DNA of 64,000 bases from Chloroflexota bacterium (GTDB taxonomy: Bacteria > Chloroflexota > Anaerolineae > 4572-78 > J111). The DNA lies in assembly GCA_016860845.1 (NCBI GenBank), contig BOKF01000003.1:1-64000 (forward strand), given 5' to 3'. Every line of letters begins with the position of its first letter. Position 1 is the first letter of the stretch. Positions 43,679 through 52,641 of the stretch are shown here, piece by piece. Made by a program: the position numbers and the translations under genes. The notes beneath the pieces are model-generated. The model did no database searches. It was not told where the DNA came from and was given only the letters and a program-made list of their open reading frames with translations.

Positions 43679-45658
43679 ATGGACGACGCTAAATCAGCAA
43701 CGTTATCACCAAACGACCTCGCAGAAGTCACTGTCCGCTACTTAGACGACGACTATGCTAGAGCCGTCAAACCGCATCAGCGATTTCTCATCTCAAAATA
43801 CCTGATCAATTATTGGATTCCCCGTTTAGGTCCAACCCCGGGCTGGATTGTCGTCACTCTCCATCAGATGGCCTGGCGTTTCAACTCCGACCACTTCACC
43901 ATCAAGCAGGACGATATTGCCCAAGAAATCGGGATTCACCGCCATACCGTCTCCAAATGGTTAAAAGAAAATCCCTGGTGTTCCTGGCTCGTACACTTCG
44001 AGTCTCAATCAAGTTACATTGATGGTCAAGGAAATTTCGTCCGGCCTGCCAACCAATATGAAATATTTTTACCCATCCCCCTTATTCCCGAACATCTCGG
44101 TGGGCTATTCGTCTATTTCCAACAAGCCCAAAAGACCATCGGCGACGCCATCAATCATTTGCTCAGTCTCAAACCACGCGAATGCCTGGCCCTCCTTGAG
44201 CAGTTAGCCCCGACCGCTACCCAGGAATTTACCGAGCCGCTTTCGATTAAGAATGTCGTAGAATTAGCCACTGGTCAAAGGTTTGATTCCCTGCCCATTG
44301 CCGAGCGCAAGGATTTAACCGCTCGCTGCTCTAGCCTGCAGAGCCATCTGGTCGATTCTGGTACTCTATGCTTGCAATATTTCCGCCGGACCTGGTTGCC
44401 ACGCTTGGGGTCTGCTCTAGCCTGGCTTGTCATGGCCACCCGCTCGCGCTGCTACTATAACGCCGAAACCGGTGAACTACGCGACACCTATCTCTGGCAA
44501 AAAAGCGAGTTAACGAAAATGGTAGGCCGGACGATGAAGCAGATTCACCGCCTTCTGAAGACTGAAGATGCAACCAGGTTTATTCAAGTTGAAGACGAAA
44601 CGGCTCGGACCATAACCCTGCGCGTGGCCATGGTCGAAGAACCGCGGCCAACCGAGGCTCCGGAGGTCTTTTGGGACCGCCAACCTGCTCAAAAGTTGAC
44701 ATTTTTCGACTCAGCTCCCCCAAAAAACTTGACATTTTTCGACTCAGCTTCTCCTCCAAAGCTGACATTTTTCGACTCAGCCCCTCAACAGGGTGACATT
44801 TCTCGACTCAGCTTTGATCAAAATGGACATTCTTCGACTCATAAAAGTACTATTAATGAATCAGTACTTGATGTTGTTGAAGGATTCCCTGACTCAGAGA
44901 CAGACACGGGCGATAGCACTAACAAAACCGACGAAACAACACGCTCCATTTTGCGTCAGGCGGGATTGACGGGTGTGGGATTGAATAAACTACTCCAACA
45001 AAAGCCAGATCTCACCCCCCTTAGAGCCAAAGCGGTCGTTCTTTACGCTGAGGCCAATAACCTTGGTACCGGCTATATCTACCGCTGTCTTCAGGAGGAT
45101 GGGCCGCTGGATGAAGTGTTCGAGCAATTCGCGGCGCTGGAAGATGACACGTTAATGCTATTTCGTCAGGCAGTGGAAGAAATCAACCAGAGCGGCCCCC
45201 TCAGGCCCACTATCCGCAGTCCTATCCCAGAATCCCACCTCGACCTTTTTGTCCAATTTGCCTGGATTTTTGGCGGTATCTCACCCGAAGTCATCATCAC
45301 CATCTATAAAACTACCCAACCGGCAGGAGAACCGCCGCGTCTCCCATCTCCGGGCGATTCGGCTGAAGTTATTTTTTGGTCTCAGGTGTTGGGACAGCTT
45401 CAATTACAGATGCCACGCCAAGCCTACGATACATGGGTAAAAAATACGCGTCTGTTGATCCGAGATGGAGAGGATTTTACGGTTGCAACCCAGAGTAACT
45501 TTGCCAAAGATTGGTTGGAAAATCGATTATACACAACCATCCAGCGCGCCATCGCTTTACTTATTCAAGCCGAAAGCAGGCAGACAACCGGGGAGGATCG
45601 GCTAATTCCACAAGTTCGACTCAAGTTTGTGGTGGAAGAGCTTACGACTCCTATGTGA
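43679..45658 (+). CDS. Plasmid replication initiator with C-terminal DnaA-N-like domain
   Basis: A 659-aa protein. Residues ~75-96 (KQDDIAQEIGIHRHTVSKWL) are a helix-turn-helix in a first winged-helix; a second similar region follows at about 255-290. Residues ~340-380 contain an LTFFDSA repeat. The last ~100 residues (from about 560: FWSQVLGQLQLQM ... DTWVK ... FTVATQSNFAKDWLENRL) match the DnaA N-terminal domain, which binds DnaB helicase and DnaA. This suits an initiator that loads the helicase at a plasmid origin. Iteron-like DNA repeats lie inside the gene. It is not one of the common Rep families that I know. Confidence 0.75.
   Translation: MDDAKSATLSPNDLAEVTVRYLDDDYARAVKPHQRFLISKYLINYWIPRLGPTPGWIVVTLHQMAWRFNSDHFTIKQDDIAQEIGIHRHTVSKWLKENPWCSWLVHFESQSSYIDGQGNFVRPANQYEIFLPIPLIPEHLGGLFVYFQQAQKTIGDAINHLLSLKPRECLALLEQLAPTATQEFTEPLSIKNVVELATGQRFDSLPIAERKDLTARCSSLQSHLVDSGTLCLQYFRRTWLPRLGSALAWLVMATRSRCYYNAETGELRDTYLWQKSELTKMVGRTMKQIHRLLKTEDATRFIQVEDETARTITLRVAMVEEPRPTEAPEVFWDRQPAQKLTFFDSAPPKNLTFFDSASPPKLTFFDSAPQQGDISRLSFDQNGHSSTHKSTINESVLDVVEGFPDSETDTGDSTNKTDETTRSILRQAGLTGVGLNKLLQQKPDLTPLRAKAVVLYAEANNLGTGYIYRCLQEDGPLDEVFEQFAALEDDTLMLFRQAVEEINQSGPLRPTIRSPIPESHLDLFVQFAWIFGGISPEVIITIYKTTQPAGEPPRLPSPGDSAEVIFWSQVLGQLQLQMPRQAYDTWVKNTRLLIRDGEDFTVATQSNFAKDWLENRLYTTIQRAIALLIQAESRQTTGEDRLIPQVRLKFVVEELTTPM
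44697..44843 (+). repeat. Five iteron-like 19-bp repeats inside rep
   Basis: Copies of TGACATTTTTCGACTCAGC start at 44697, 44730, 44763, 44794 and 44825, so spacings are 33, 33, 31 and 31 bp (about three DNA turns). Copies 1-3 are identical, copy 4 has one change, copy 5 has four. Copies 1-3 share one reading frame, copy 4 uses the second and copy 5 the third, so conservation is at DNA level. They look like initiator-binding iterons. Confidence 0.8.
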
Positions 45659-46123
45659 ATAGGCGAGGGTGGCCTGTAGGGCGAGGCAGAGAGACCATCT
45701 TCCAACAGGGCGCCGCTCCAATTTTCGTGCGTTATTGTACAGGGGGTTTTATTAGCAACAAGCCTTACCCCGGCGGGGTATTCCCCCACCGGAGAAACTG
45801 GCTGGCGTGTATCCACCGCTGTGGTATCATCTGGCTGGGTAACCCCAAAAATAGAATCGAACCCAGATTGATGGCAACGGCCTGAAGGCGTTAACCTCGC
45901 TTAGCAACATGGTTCCCGTTTCCGGGTGATTTCAGTACTGGCGGCGCTGCGGCGACCCCGATCAGGAAAGTACTTTTATTGGGGGAAACGGGTTTGGGTA
46001 ACTCTACATAATGTTCCAGGAGTGCGATGCTTAATTTGCTCAAATTCGGTAATTTTGGTTTCATCCTTTTGACTTCCCCACTAAGAATTTGAATTTTATA
46101 CCAGAGGTAAGCCAGGCCACCGG
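45659..46123. other. Convergent intergenic region without genes
   Basis: The 465 bp between rep and the minus-strand pair hold no credible gene. Short GC-rich inverted stretches occur around 45765-45795 (CCCCGGCGGGG). I see no clear terminator. Confidence 0.35.
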
Positions 46124-46444
46124 TTAGGCAGTCAAACGATGAGCAATCGAGCGCGGCTTGGGGATTGCGCAGGCTTCATCCAGGATTTCCAAAAAGGTTT
46201 CCGCATTTTCTTCAGCAATAACTTCGATGGGCAGCCAGCGTAGGCTCTCGCTGGGCAAAATCAAAGTGTCAATCTCTTCCAGAGACAGGCCTGTTTCTCG
46301 AATCTTGCCATTGTATTTTGAGCCGATCCGTTCCCAGGTTAAATTGTAGCGGAAGATAACTTTGCCTGAACTATCCTCAAAAGCATAGGCATCGTCGTAC
46401 CACGGTTCTCCCTCATCCCTACGCAGCAATCGTCGAATTCTCAT
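46124..46444 (-). CDS. Unknown small protein, second of a coupled pair
   Basis: A 106-aa protein with a basic start (RIRRLLRRDEGEPWYDDAY) and a mixed alpha/beta body. It overlaps the upstream gene by 4 bp. No motif is recognised. The coupled pair on a plasmid backbone could be a toxin-antitoxin-like or addiction module, but nothing in the sequence proves it. Confidence 0.5.
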   Translation of the reverse strand: MRIRRLLRRDEGEPWYDDAYAFEDSSGKVIFRYNLTWERIGSKYNGKIRETGLSLEEIDTLILPSESLRWLPIEVIAEENAETFLEILDEACAIPKPRSIAHRLTA

Positions 46445-46956
46445 ATCGTTTTTTCTCCTTTCAGCATGGCGATAGCTTGCTGAGCTGCTTCAACCCGCTC
46501 TTCTTCCAGCAGATAAATGCCAATATCGCTTTCCAAAAACAGTTCTAGGTCTCGTTCATCATTCGTATTGGCTTTGATTAGCGTGGCCACCTCGAACTTT
46601 TGACCGAAAAGCCGGTTGATGATTTCCTGCAAATAGATATGCTCTTCATAGACGGCGATGACATGGGCTTCCACGTGGTCAGCCAGCAGTTTCCTCAAAA
46701 CTTGAGTTTTCTGCCGGAGCGGATCGACTCCCCTGGCTTTGAGCGCCCTGATCTCAACAATCTCATGGATCAAGATACTGGTACCGTATGGCCCGGTATA
46801 TTGAACGATGTCCTGCCAGGTTGACTCGCCCTTCAAGTCTTTCTGAATAATGTTCAAGTACTTCTCAACCGTCTGAACATCTGCTTCCGTAATTCGGTAG
46901 CGGTTGAGACCGACAGGTTCTAGTCGGGCCAGGAGGTCACGGTGTCGTTTAGCCAA
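46441..46956 (-). CDS. Unknown 171-aa protein, first of a coupled pair
   Basis: A helical, acidic protein that begins at TTG 46956. It contains ILIHEIVEIRAL (about 61-72) and ADHVEAHVIAVYEEHIYLQ (about 91-109), with His and Glu residues arranged as if for metal binding, although no standard HExxH motif exists. Its mate follows with a 4-bp overlap. Function unknown. A TTGAGTA...TACTCAA dyad lies just upstream at 46983-47019. Confidence 0.5.
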   Translation of the reverse strand: MAKRHRDLLARLEPVGLNRYRITEADVQTVEKYLNIIQKDLKGESTWQDIVQYTGPYGTSILIHEIVEIRALKARGVDPLRQKTQVLRKLLADHVEAHVIAVYEEHIYLQEIINRLFGQKFEVATLIKANTNDERDLELFLESDIGIYLLEEERVEAAQQAIAMLKGEKTI

Positions 46957-47028
46957 GGCAATTTATCTCATAAAAAATTTTGTTGAGTACAGTCTAACAT
47001 AAAAGCCCGAGTTACTCAATCGGCGACG

Positions 47029-47150
47029 CTAATCTTCAGCAACCACAAAATCAAATTCGATGGTCGCTGTCCCTTGCCCCGGCTCATCCTTGATTAGCTC
47101 GGCTACAGATTGCTGGAGGGTTGCATATAGCCGGTTTTCCAGCCAATCCT
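47029..47150 (-). pseudogene. C-terminal remnant of a second DnaA-N-like rep gene
   Basis: The minus strand encodes KDWLENRLYATLQQSVAELIKDE then IEFDFVVAED, closely parallel to the last ~45 residues of the intact rep (KDWLENRLYTTIQ...LKFVVEE). The frame is cut on its upstream side exactly at a TA next to a 303-bp inverted-repeat element. The missing upstream part may lie beyond 47456, but I could not confirm it. Confidence 0.7.
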
Positions 47151-47152
47151 TA

Positions 47153-47455
47153 GGGGGTTTCGCTAGCAACCGTAAAAAAACAACACTAAGACAGCCCTTT
47201 TTGGAGTTTTTCAAGTGACAACGAGACGATAACTTCGATAAAATCGCGTAAGTGTGCCTTTTTTCTCTAGTTCAGAGCTTCGCCAAGGACAGATGTATCT
47301 CTTCCAGGCAAGAATTCCTTGATTGGGATGACGATGTTGATGACAGAAGGCCAATACCGGCCTTGATTCGCTCAAAATGACGGTAATGACTATCTAAAAT
47401 GTGTCGTTTAACAAGTTCTTAGCGTTGTTTTTTTCACGGTTGCTAGCGGAACCCC
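47153..47455. mobile_element. 303-bp non-autonomous element with TIRs and TA target sites
   Basis: Inverted ends of about 39 bp lie at 47153-47191 and 47417-47455; both share CGCTAGCAACCGT, a run of A's, CAAC and CTAAGA with four small differences. The element is bounded by TA at 47151-47152 and 47456-47457, as for IS630/Tc1-type insertions. There is no transposase, so it is MITE-like and must be moved in trans. It interrupts the rep remnant. Confidence 0.75.
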
Positions 47456-47515
47456 TAATTGTCAATATTTTCAACGCCCACACCTTCATTGTTGAAGAGG
47501 TATCGCCAGGTCTGT

Positions 47516-47686
47516 TTAGTCAACCCAGAGAAACCAGGGCATTACCAACAAAAACCAGAAGAGCAAGAAAAAGAAGCCGCCAAAGACTAGCATACAACCG
47601 GCGGGATTCGTTGTCGCCGTCAGCCGCAGCAGCCCCATAACAATGGCAACCCCGATAACGACTCCTAAGCCAAAAGCTATCAGTAA
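47516..47686 (-). CDS. Small two-TM membrane protein
   Basis: A 56-aa protein with two hydrophobic stretches (LLIAFGLGVVIGVAIVMGLL and MLVFGGFFFLLFWFLLVM). The start is ATG 47686, 4 bp after GAGGAGGT; an upstream ATG at 47734 has no ribosome site. Function unknown. Confidence 0.5.
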   Translation of the reverse strand, partial: LLIAFGLGVVIGVAIVMGLLRLTATTNPAGCMLVFGGFFFLLFWFLLVMPWFLWVD

Positions 47687-47802
47687 CATTGCTACCTCCT
47701 CGTCTATGTCGCCTCCCACTTCGTTCTGCGTCATAAGGTAAAAACTTCCGCTCAGACTATTGATAAATCCACTCCAAACTTTTGGAGAGCCATTAGCTGG
47801 CC

Positions 47803-48168
47803 TTAAACCTCTTTATCGTCATCGGCGTGGCGCTGTCTATGCTCAAAGTAGTAGTGCAAAATAGGGGTCAACAGGGCCATCAGGTAAGGCAACAACCGGC
47901 CAATGATTTCCAAAAGTTCGCTACTGTTGGTGGCCTTGACCAGAGCCGCAATCACCAGCGCCACACAGATGACGATAAAGGCCACGATCATCCATAAGGC
48001 TAGCCGCGCTCGCAATCGTTCACGACTTCGCCCGATAGACAGCTTCGGTTGAGGCCTGGTAGTAGCGCTGGCCGAAGGTTTTTTACTCGAGTGAGGCCGA
48101 ACCAGATTATGATGAGCGAGCCTTTGAGCTATTTTTTTGACCACAGAGCGTTTAATATTGCCTTGCAT
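47803..48168 (-). CDS. Small membrane protein with basic N-terminus
   Basis: A 121-aa protein with a basic N-terminal half (about residues 1-55, rich in Lys, Arg, Ser), a membrane segment at about 57-78 (LWMIVAFIVICVALVIAALV) and a second hydrophobic stretch near 92-107. It ends in a charged HRQRHADDDKEV tail. No family recognised; it may be co-transcribed with the 56-aa gene. Confidence 0.5.
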   Translation of the reverse strand: MQGNIKRSVVKKIAQRLAHHNLVRPHSSKKPSASATTRPQPKLSIGRSRERLRARLALWMIVAFIVICVALVIAALVKATNSSELLEIIGRLLPYLMALLTPILHYYFEHRQRHADDDKEV

Positions 48169-49214
48169 GGTTCCATCACTTCTGGGTGCGCCCTCTTTTG
48201 GATCAGCTCAGGGCAGAGCCCAAACTCGTCTTGCTTTGAATGTTACCTATACCCATCTGAGCTTTTAAGTCTTTTCCTACTATCCTCAGTGTACGAGATT
48301 TCAACTTGCAAGTCAGTCGGAAATTTGCAGGGTGATTTGCGCAAATGCGCTAGAACAGCGGTTGAGATGAGAGCCGGAGACGAGTCCTTGTTAGCACAGC
48401 CTTGCAGGGTGAGATTTCAGACACAAAAAAGGGCGGGTTTCAGGTCCACCTTCTTTATTATCCTCAACTTAAATGGACCAGATGCGATCAGCTGTTTTTA
48501 GCCTCGTCATCATCGCTAACTGTACAGTTGACCCAATATCCAGCGAAAAGTATTTGAGAGGGGACTTGTGGACTAAACCTCACTAACTCATAAGAGTCAG
48601 CTTTTCAAAAGGGGTTAATAGGGATGGTTCCTCAATCTGTGATGTAGAAGGGAGATATTGGTGGATATTTGAGGCTCTATAGGGCGATCAATTTGGCGCA
48701 AATTGCTTCTAAAGTTAGAAAACAAGGATGATTTTAGCCTAAAATACCGCTGTTTTGCCTCAAAAAAGAGTTCAATCTTGAAATTTCACAATTATGCTAA
48801 ATTAGCCAATCCACAAATATCTCGGTATATATCACAACGTAGGGAACCATCCCGGTTAATAACATTTTCCCAGTTACGGTGCTGGGCGAACTAAGCGCTG
48901 TTATACAGAACAGCAGGCCCTATCATAACGCCCACAGTTTCGCTAAATTGTAGATAAATGAAGTAATTATGATCCCTTCAGGGGATTTTTTTGCGCCTGT
49001 CATTTCAAATGTGCTAACTAAAGTTATAGCGGAGTTCCTAATCTCACCTTTTATTGAATTCTCACTGAAATCAAGTTTTGGCAGACCAGAGACGATATTT
49101 TGACCGGTGCGTTCCCTAATCTCGAACTCACGTTTTGCCCTCATATAGAATGATTGTCAAAGAGCATCATATACCTGCTTATGAGCATCAAATTAAGCAG
49201 TAGAATGGTGCTAT
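48169..49214. other. AT-rich intergenic region without a credible gene
   Basis: About 1 kb in which the only frames are short and poor in coding character. It separates the plasmid backbone from the regulatory genes. Near its end lies a repeated GAGCATCA that may be the operator of the next gene. Confidence 0.4.
49162..49190 (+). repeat. GAGCATCA direct repeat before the XRE gene
   Basis: GAGCATCA at 49162-49169 and 49183-49190, 21 bp apart (two DNA turns), 25 bp upstream of ATG 49215. Spacing suits an autoregulatory operator for the small XRE protein. Confidence 0.35.
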
Positions 49215-49541
49215 ATGGAATCGTTTATAACTTGGTTGGAAGCTGAACTACTTGAGCGCGATTGGCGGCTGGCTGACTTGGCCAGAAAGGCAAACCTCGA
49301 TACTGGCAGTATCAGCCGCATATTGAGCGGCACCCGTAAACCTGGCCCGGAAGTTTGTGTCGCTATTGCTCGCGCTCTTAATTACCCACCGGAAGTCATC
49401 TTTCGCTTAGCTGGGTTACTCCCCCCTGACCCGGGAGTAGACCCAGAAGAGAAAGAAGTCTTACATTTATTTCGGCATCTACGGCCTGAACAGCGAAAAC
49501 TGGTCTTAGAAGCGATGCGAGCTTGGGCTAAAGCACGATAG
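49215..49541 (+). CDS. XRE-family transcription regulator
   Basis: A 108-aa protein with a clear XRE HTH: ERDWRLADLARKANLDTGSI then SRILSGTRKPGPEVCVAIARAL (about 14-55). The C-terminus (EVLHLFRHLRPEQRKLVLEAMRAWAK) is a helical dimerisation segment typical of small Cro/C1-type proteins. It stands 97 bp before the sensor kinase and may control it or its own promoter. Confidence 0.8.
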   Translation: MESFITWLEAELLERDWRLADLARKANLDTGSISRILSGTRKPGPEVCVAIARALNYPPEVIFRLAGLLPPDPGVDPEEKEVLHLFRHLRPEQRKLVLEAMRAWAKAR

Positions 49542-49638
49542 AGAAATTAAAGAGTGGTAACAGCAATCATTACGCTCGTCGACTGGAGCTTCAATCTGCC
49601 GGCAGCGCTGACGGGCGATCTAAAACGGAGTTGAGCGA

Positions 49639-51132
49639 ATGACCACTGCTGACAAAGGGCGTGAGCTGAAGAATCTGAAAAAGCTGATCCTTAATCATGA
49701 GGACTGGTTAATGCAGCGCGTTTTGCAATACGCCAGAGAGCGCGACTACGTCAAGTATACCTCAACTCTAGCCGAAGCCTGGCGCATTTCTGTAGCTAAT
49801 CTCTCCCAGGCCATCGTGACGGCTATCGAGACCGACCCTCAGCCGCCGGAGTTGGGGCCTGACGACGACTATACTCAAGACCCAATTGCCTCCTTTGGCG
49901 TGCAGGAAGCCCAGAAGCACCGCGCCCGGGGCCTGACCATTGGAATGTATATGAGCTTAATGAAATATTACCAGCAAAGCTATCTTGACCTGATTGAGCA
50001 ATCCGGGTTTGGTCCAAAAACTCGGAAACAGTATCGCTATTTTGTTGAGCGTTGTTTTGATCGCATTGAACTCGGCTTTTGCACTGAGTGGGCTGCCGCC
50101 ACTGAAAATGAGCAGTTGGAAGCTTTGCAGGCGGCCAATCGCTTGATGACCAATGAGAAGAACAAGTACTTGACCATTTTTGAAAGCCTGCATGACCCAG
50201 CCATTTTGTTGGACCGAAATAATCGCGTTATCAACATGAACCATGCCGCAGCAACGCTATTTACCGGAGCCAGCATTCCGGGCGACATCTACTATGACCA
50301 GCATTACATCGCCGGGGTATTGCCCTGGCTGGCCGAGGAGCTGGCCGCCCTGGCTGCCAGTGAGGAACCCAAATTCAATTGTGAAAAAACTTTTGAGACA
50401 CCAGAAGGTCTTCGCTATTTTGATGTCAAGTTAGAACGGATGCTCGACGTGAGCGAGAAATTTAGCGGTACAGTCGTGCTGCTCTATGATTTGACCGAAC
50501 ACAAGCGGGCGGCCGTGATGGAGGAACGAGAACGACTGGCGCGAGACCTACACGACTCCATCACCCAATCCCTTTACAGCCTGACCCTTTTTGCCGAGTG
50601 GGGGCGGGGACTTCTAGAGGCGGGAGAGTATGGCTTGGCCCAGGAACGACTCAACCGCATTACCGAAATAGCCCAGCAAGCGCTCAAAGAGATGCGGCTG
50701 TTGCTATACGAGTTGCGCCCTTCGGCCTTAGAACAGGACGGCCTGATGGGGGCCTTACAGCGCCGGCTGGCCGCCGTTGAGGGTCGGGCGGGCGTCGAGA
50801 CTTCTCTCGAGACTGACCTCTCCCTTGATTTGCCGCCCCTCGTTGAAGAAGGTTTATATCACATCACCCAGGAAGCCTTGAATAATGCCCTAAAATATGC
50901 CGCCGCTACTTCGGTCTCGGTACGAGTGCAGAGAAATGGCCAGGGTGTCGTCTTGGAAGTGCAGGATGATGGGCAGGGTTTCAATCCAGCTGACGTGAGT
51001 GACCAGGGTGGCATGGGCTTGGATAGCATGCGTGAGCGAGCCGAACAGCTAGGCGGCACTCTGGAAGTCATTTCGGCGGCAGGTCAGGGAACGCGCGTTA
51101 CTGCCTTCATCCCTGCGGAGGCGCCGCCATGA
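49639..51132 (+). CDS. NarL-type sensor histidine kinase with RsbRD-like and PAS domains
   Basis: A 497-aa cytoplasmic kinase. Residues ~10-155 form a helical RsbRD-N-like sensory domain (HRARGLTIGMYMSLMKYY...), ~185-285 a PAS domain, then a HisKA_3 box ERLARDLHDSITQSLYSL with the phosphorylated H305, and an HATPase (about 390-495; N box ALNNALKYA, G box VQDDGQGF). No membrane span, so it senses an internal signal. It overlaps the response regulator by 4 bp. Confidence 0.88.
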   Translation: MTTADKGRELKNLKKLILNHEDWLMQRVLQYARERDYVKYTSTLAEAWRISVANLSQAIVTAIETDPQPPELGPDDDYTQDPIASFGVQEAQKHRARGLTIGMYMSLMKYYQQSYLDLIEQSGFGPKTRKQYRYFVERCFDRIELGFCTEWAAATENEQLEALQAANRLMTNEKNKYLTIFESLHDPAILLDRNNRVINMNHAAATLFTGASIPGDIYYDQHYIAGVLPWLAEELAALAASEEPKFNCEKTFETPEGLRYFDVKLERMLDVSEKFSGTVVLLYDLTEHKRAAVMEERERLARDLHDSITQSLYSLTLFAEWGRGLLEAGEYGLAQERLNRITEIAQQALKEMRLLLYELRPSALEQDGLMGALQRRLAAVEGRAGVETSLETDLSLDLPPLVEEGLYHITQEALNNALKYAAATSVSVRVQRNGQGVVLEVQDDGQGFNPADVSDQGGMGLDSMRERAEQLGGTLEVISAAGQGTRVTAFIPAEAPP

Positions 51133-51800
51133 CCATGCCTGCAACTGAGAAAATCCGGGTTTTGATTGCCGATGACCACCCCGTCGTCAGAGAAGGGCTG
51201 CGTGGCCTGATCTCCTTCAAGCCCGGATTCGAGATTGTCGGCGAAGCCGAGGATGGCTTCGAGGCGGTGCTACTGGCCCGCCGGCTGAAACCCGATGTCA
51301 TTTTGATGGACTTAGAAATGCCGCGTAAAAGCGGGCTGAACGCCATTAAAGAGATCATAGCCGACAATCCTCAGGCGCGCATCCTGATCCTGACCAGCTT
51401 TGCCGAGGATAAAAAAATCGTTGCTTCGCTGGAGGCGGGCGCGTTGGGCTACTTGCTCAAGGACTCTTCGCCCCAGGAGTTACTTCGAGCCATTCGCGCT
51501 GTGTACCAGGGCGAGTTATCCCTCCATCCAACGATAGCGCGCAAGATGTTGCAGCAGCAAAACCAGTCTACTCCTCCCTCGCCTACCCTTGAAACACTGA
51601 CCAGGCGGGAGATGCAGGTACTTAAATTGGTTGCCCAGGGCTTGAGTAATAAAGAAATCGCTGACCGGCTTGTAATTAGTGGCCCTACCGTGCGCAGCCA
51701 TATTGCCAATATTCTTAACAAGCTCAACCTGACCAGCCGTACCCAAGCCGTCCTCTACGCCCTAAGCCAGGGTATTGCCAAATTGGATGAGCGGAAATAG
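51129..51800 (+). CDS. NarL/LuxR-type response regulator
   Basis: A 223-aa protein with a receiver domain (DDHPVVREGL, phosphorylated D61 in VILMDLEMP, TSFAEDK, K106 region GYLLKDS) and a LuxR-type HTH (LTRREMQVLKLVAQGLSNKEIA, then SHIANILNKL, about 150-210). It is the partner of the preceding kinase. Targets are unknown. Confidence 0.92.
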   Translation: MTMPATEKIRVLIADDHPVVREGLRGLISFKPGFEIVGEAEDGFEAVLLARRLKPDVILMDLEMPRKSGLNAIKEIIADNPQARILILTSFAEDKKIVASLEAGALGYLLKDSSPQELLRAIRAVYQGELSLHPTIARKMLQQQNQSTPPSPTLETLTRREMQVLKLVAQGLSNKEIADRLVISGPTVRSHIANILNKLNLTSRTQAVLYALSQGIAKLDERK

Positions 51801-51853
51801 GTATAAAGCTGCTTGATGCGCCGCAGGGCAAGCGCTTCCCCTGTTTCAAGAAG

Positions 51854-51878
51854 GACCGCTGCGAAAGTGGTCTTTTTT
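51854..51878 (+). terminator. Rho-independent terminator after the two-component pair
   Basis: GACCGCT (51854-51860) pairs with AGTGGTC (51866-51872) around GCGAA, followed by six T (51873-51878). Confidence 0.8.
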
Positions 51879-52179
51879 GTTTAGAACTCACCTCGCCGCT
51901 TTCAGTTGTTTGAACCATTTTCCCAAAAATCATCAACTTGATGAGATAACTCACCTTTTCATTGATGTATTTCAGGTCAAGATGTGATAAAGTTCACAGA
52001 TAAGAGTTAGTAACCTATGAATAAAGAAGGACCGATCATGGATAACAAGAGATTCCCCTGATTTTAGAGGCGCTCCGGGATTTTTTTGACCACCTACTTA
52101 CCTTTTTAACCTGGCTTTACCGGCATTATTGAGAGAAGCGATGAGGGAGGGGTAGAAAAAAAAGGATGATTCCACTTAT
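51879..52179. other. Intergenic region before the SSB-like gene
   Basis: No gene is seen. A weak hairpin followed by seven T lies around 52064-52086, perhaps a second terminator. Confidence 0.3.
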
Positions 52180-52641
52180 ATGTCTACCACCGACTCAATC
52201 AATGACACAATTATTATGGGACGTGTTGTCAGCGACCCGCAATATAACAACCACGACGGTTGTATACAATTTTCGATCAGAACTTCAGAGGGAACATTTT
52301 TTATCAAGGCCTATGGTCTCGAGAGTTATCGATTGTGCGAGAGATTGGAGGAAGGCCATTTAGTTACTGTAATCGGTTCGCTCCACAGCTATATTGGCAA
52401 AAAATGTCAAAGTCACCACGTTTACATCAAAGCCAAGACGCTGATGCCTGTCGATGAGTCCCCGGCTTTCCGAAATCTGATTACACTTTTAGGCGCCCAG
52501 ACGATCTATCGGGCTCGAAGCAATAACGGTTATGAATCCTCGCCGGATGAAGAAAATAACCTAGAAAAAAATCTCAGTCACACAGTGACCCTTTCTAAAA
52601 ACGGTAACGGTCGTGAGAAGAGCCATCAGAAGATCCGCTGA
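52180..52641 (+). CDS. SSB-like OB-fold single-strand DNA-binding protein
   Basis: A 153-aa protein whose first ~95 residues read as an SSB OB-fold: IIMGRVVSDPQY, IQFSIRTSEGTFFIKAYG, and LEEGHLVTVIGSLHSYIG followed by HVYIKAKTL. A disordered polar tail follows, but the acidic -DIPF-type tip of true SSBs is missing. Likely a plasmid-borne SSB or a relative. Confidence 0.7.
   Translation: MSTTDSINDTIIMGRVVSDPQYNNHDGCIQFSIRTSEGTFFIKAYGLESYRLCERLEEGHLVTVIGSLHSYIGKKCQSHHVYIKAKTLMPVDESPAFRNLITLLGAQTIYRARSNNGYESSPDEENNLEKNLSHTVTLSKNGNGREKSHQKIR

Noticed and set aside
45835..45890. tRNA-like T-loop (GGTTCGATTC) on the minus strand
   Set aside because: The flanking bases cannot form the 5-bp T stem, and no acceptor or anticodon arm is found.
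48923..49144. Minus-strand frame of 73 codons
   Set aside because: No ribosome site, AT-rich, no homology recognised.
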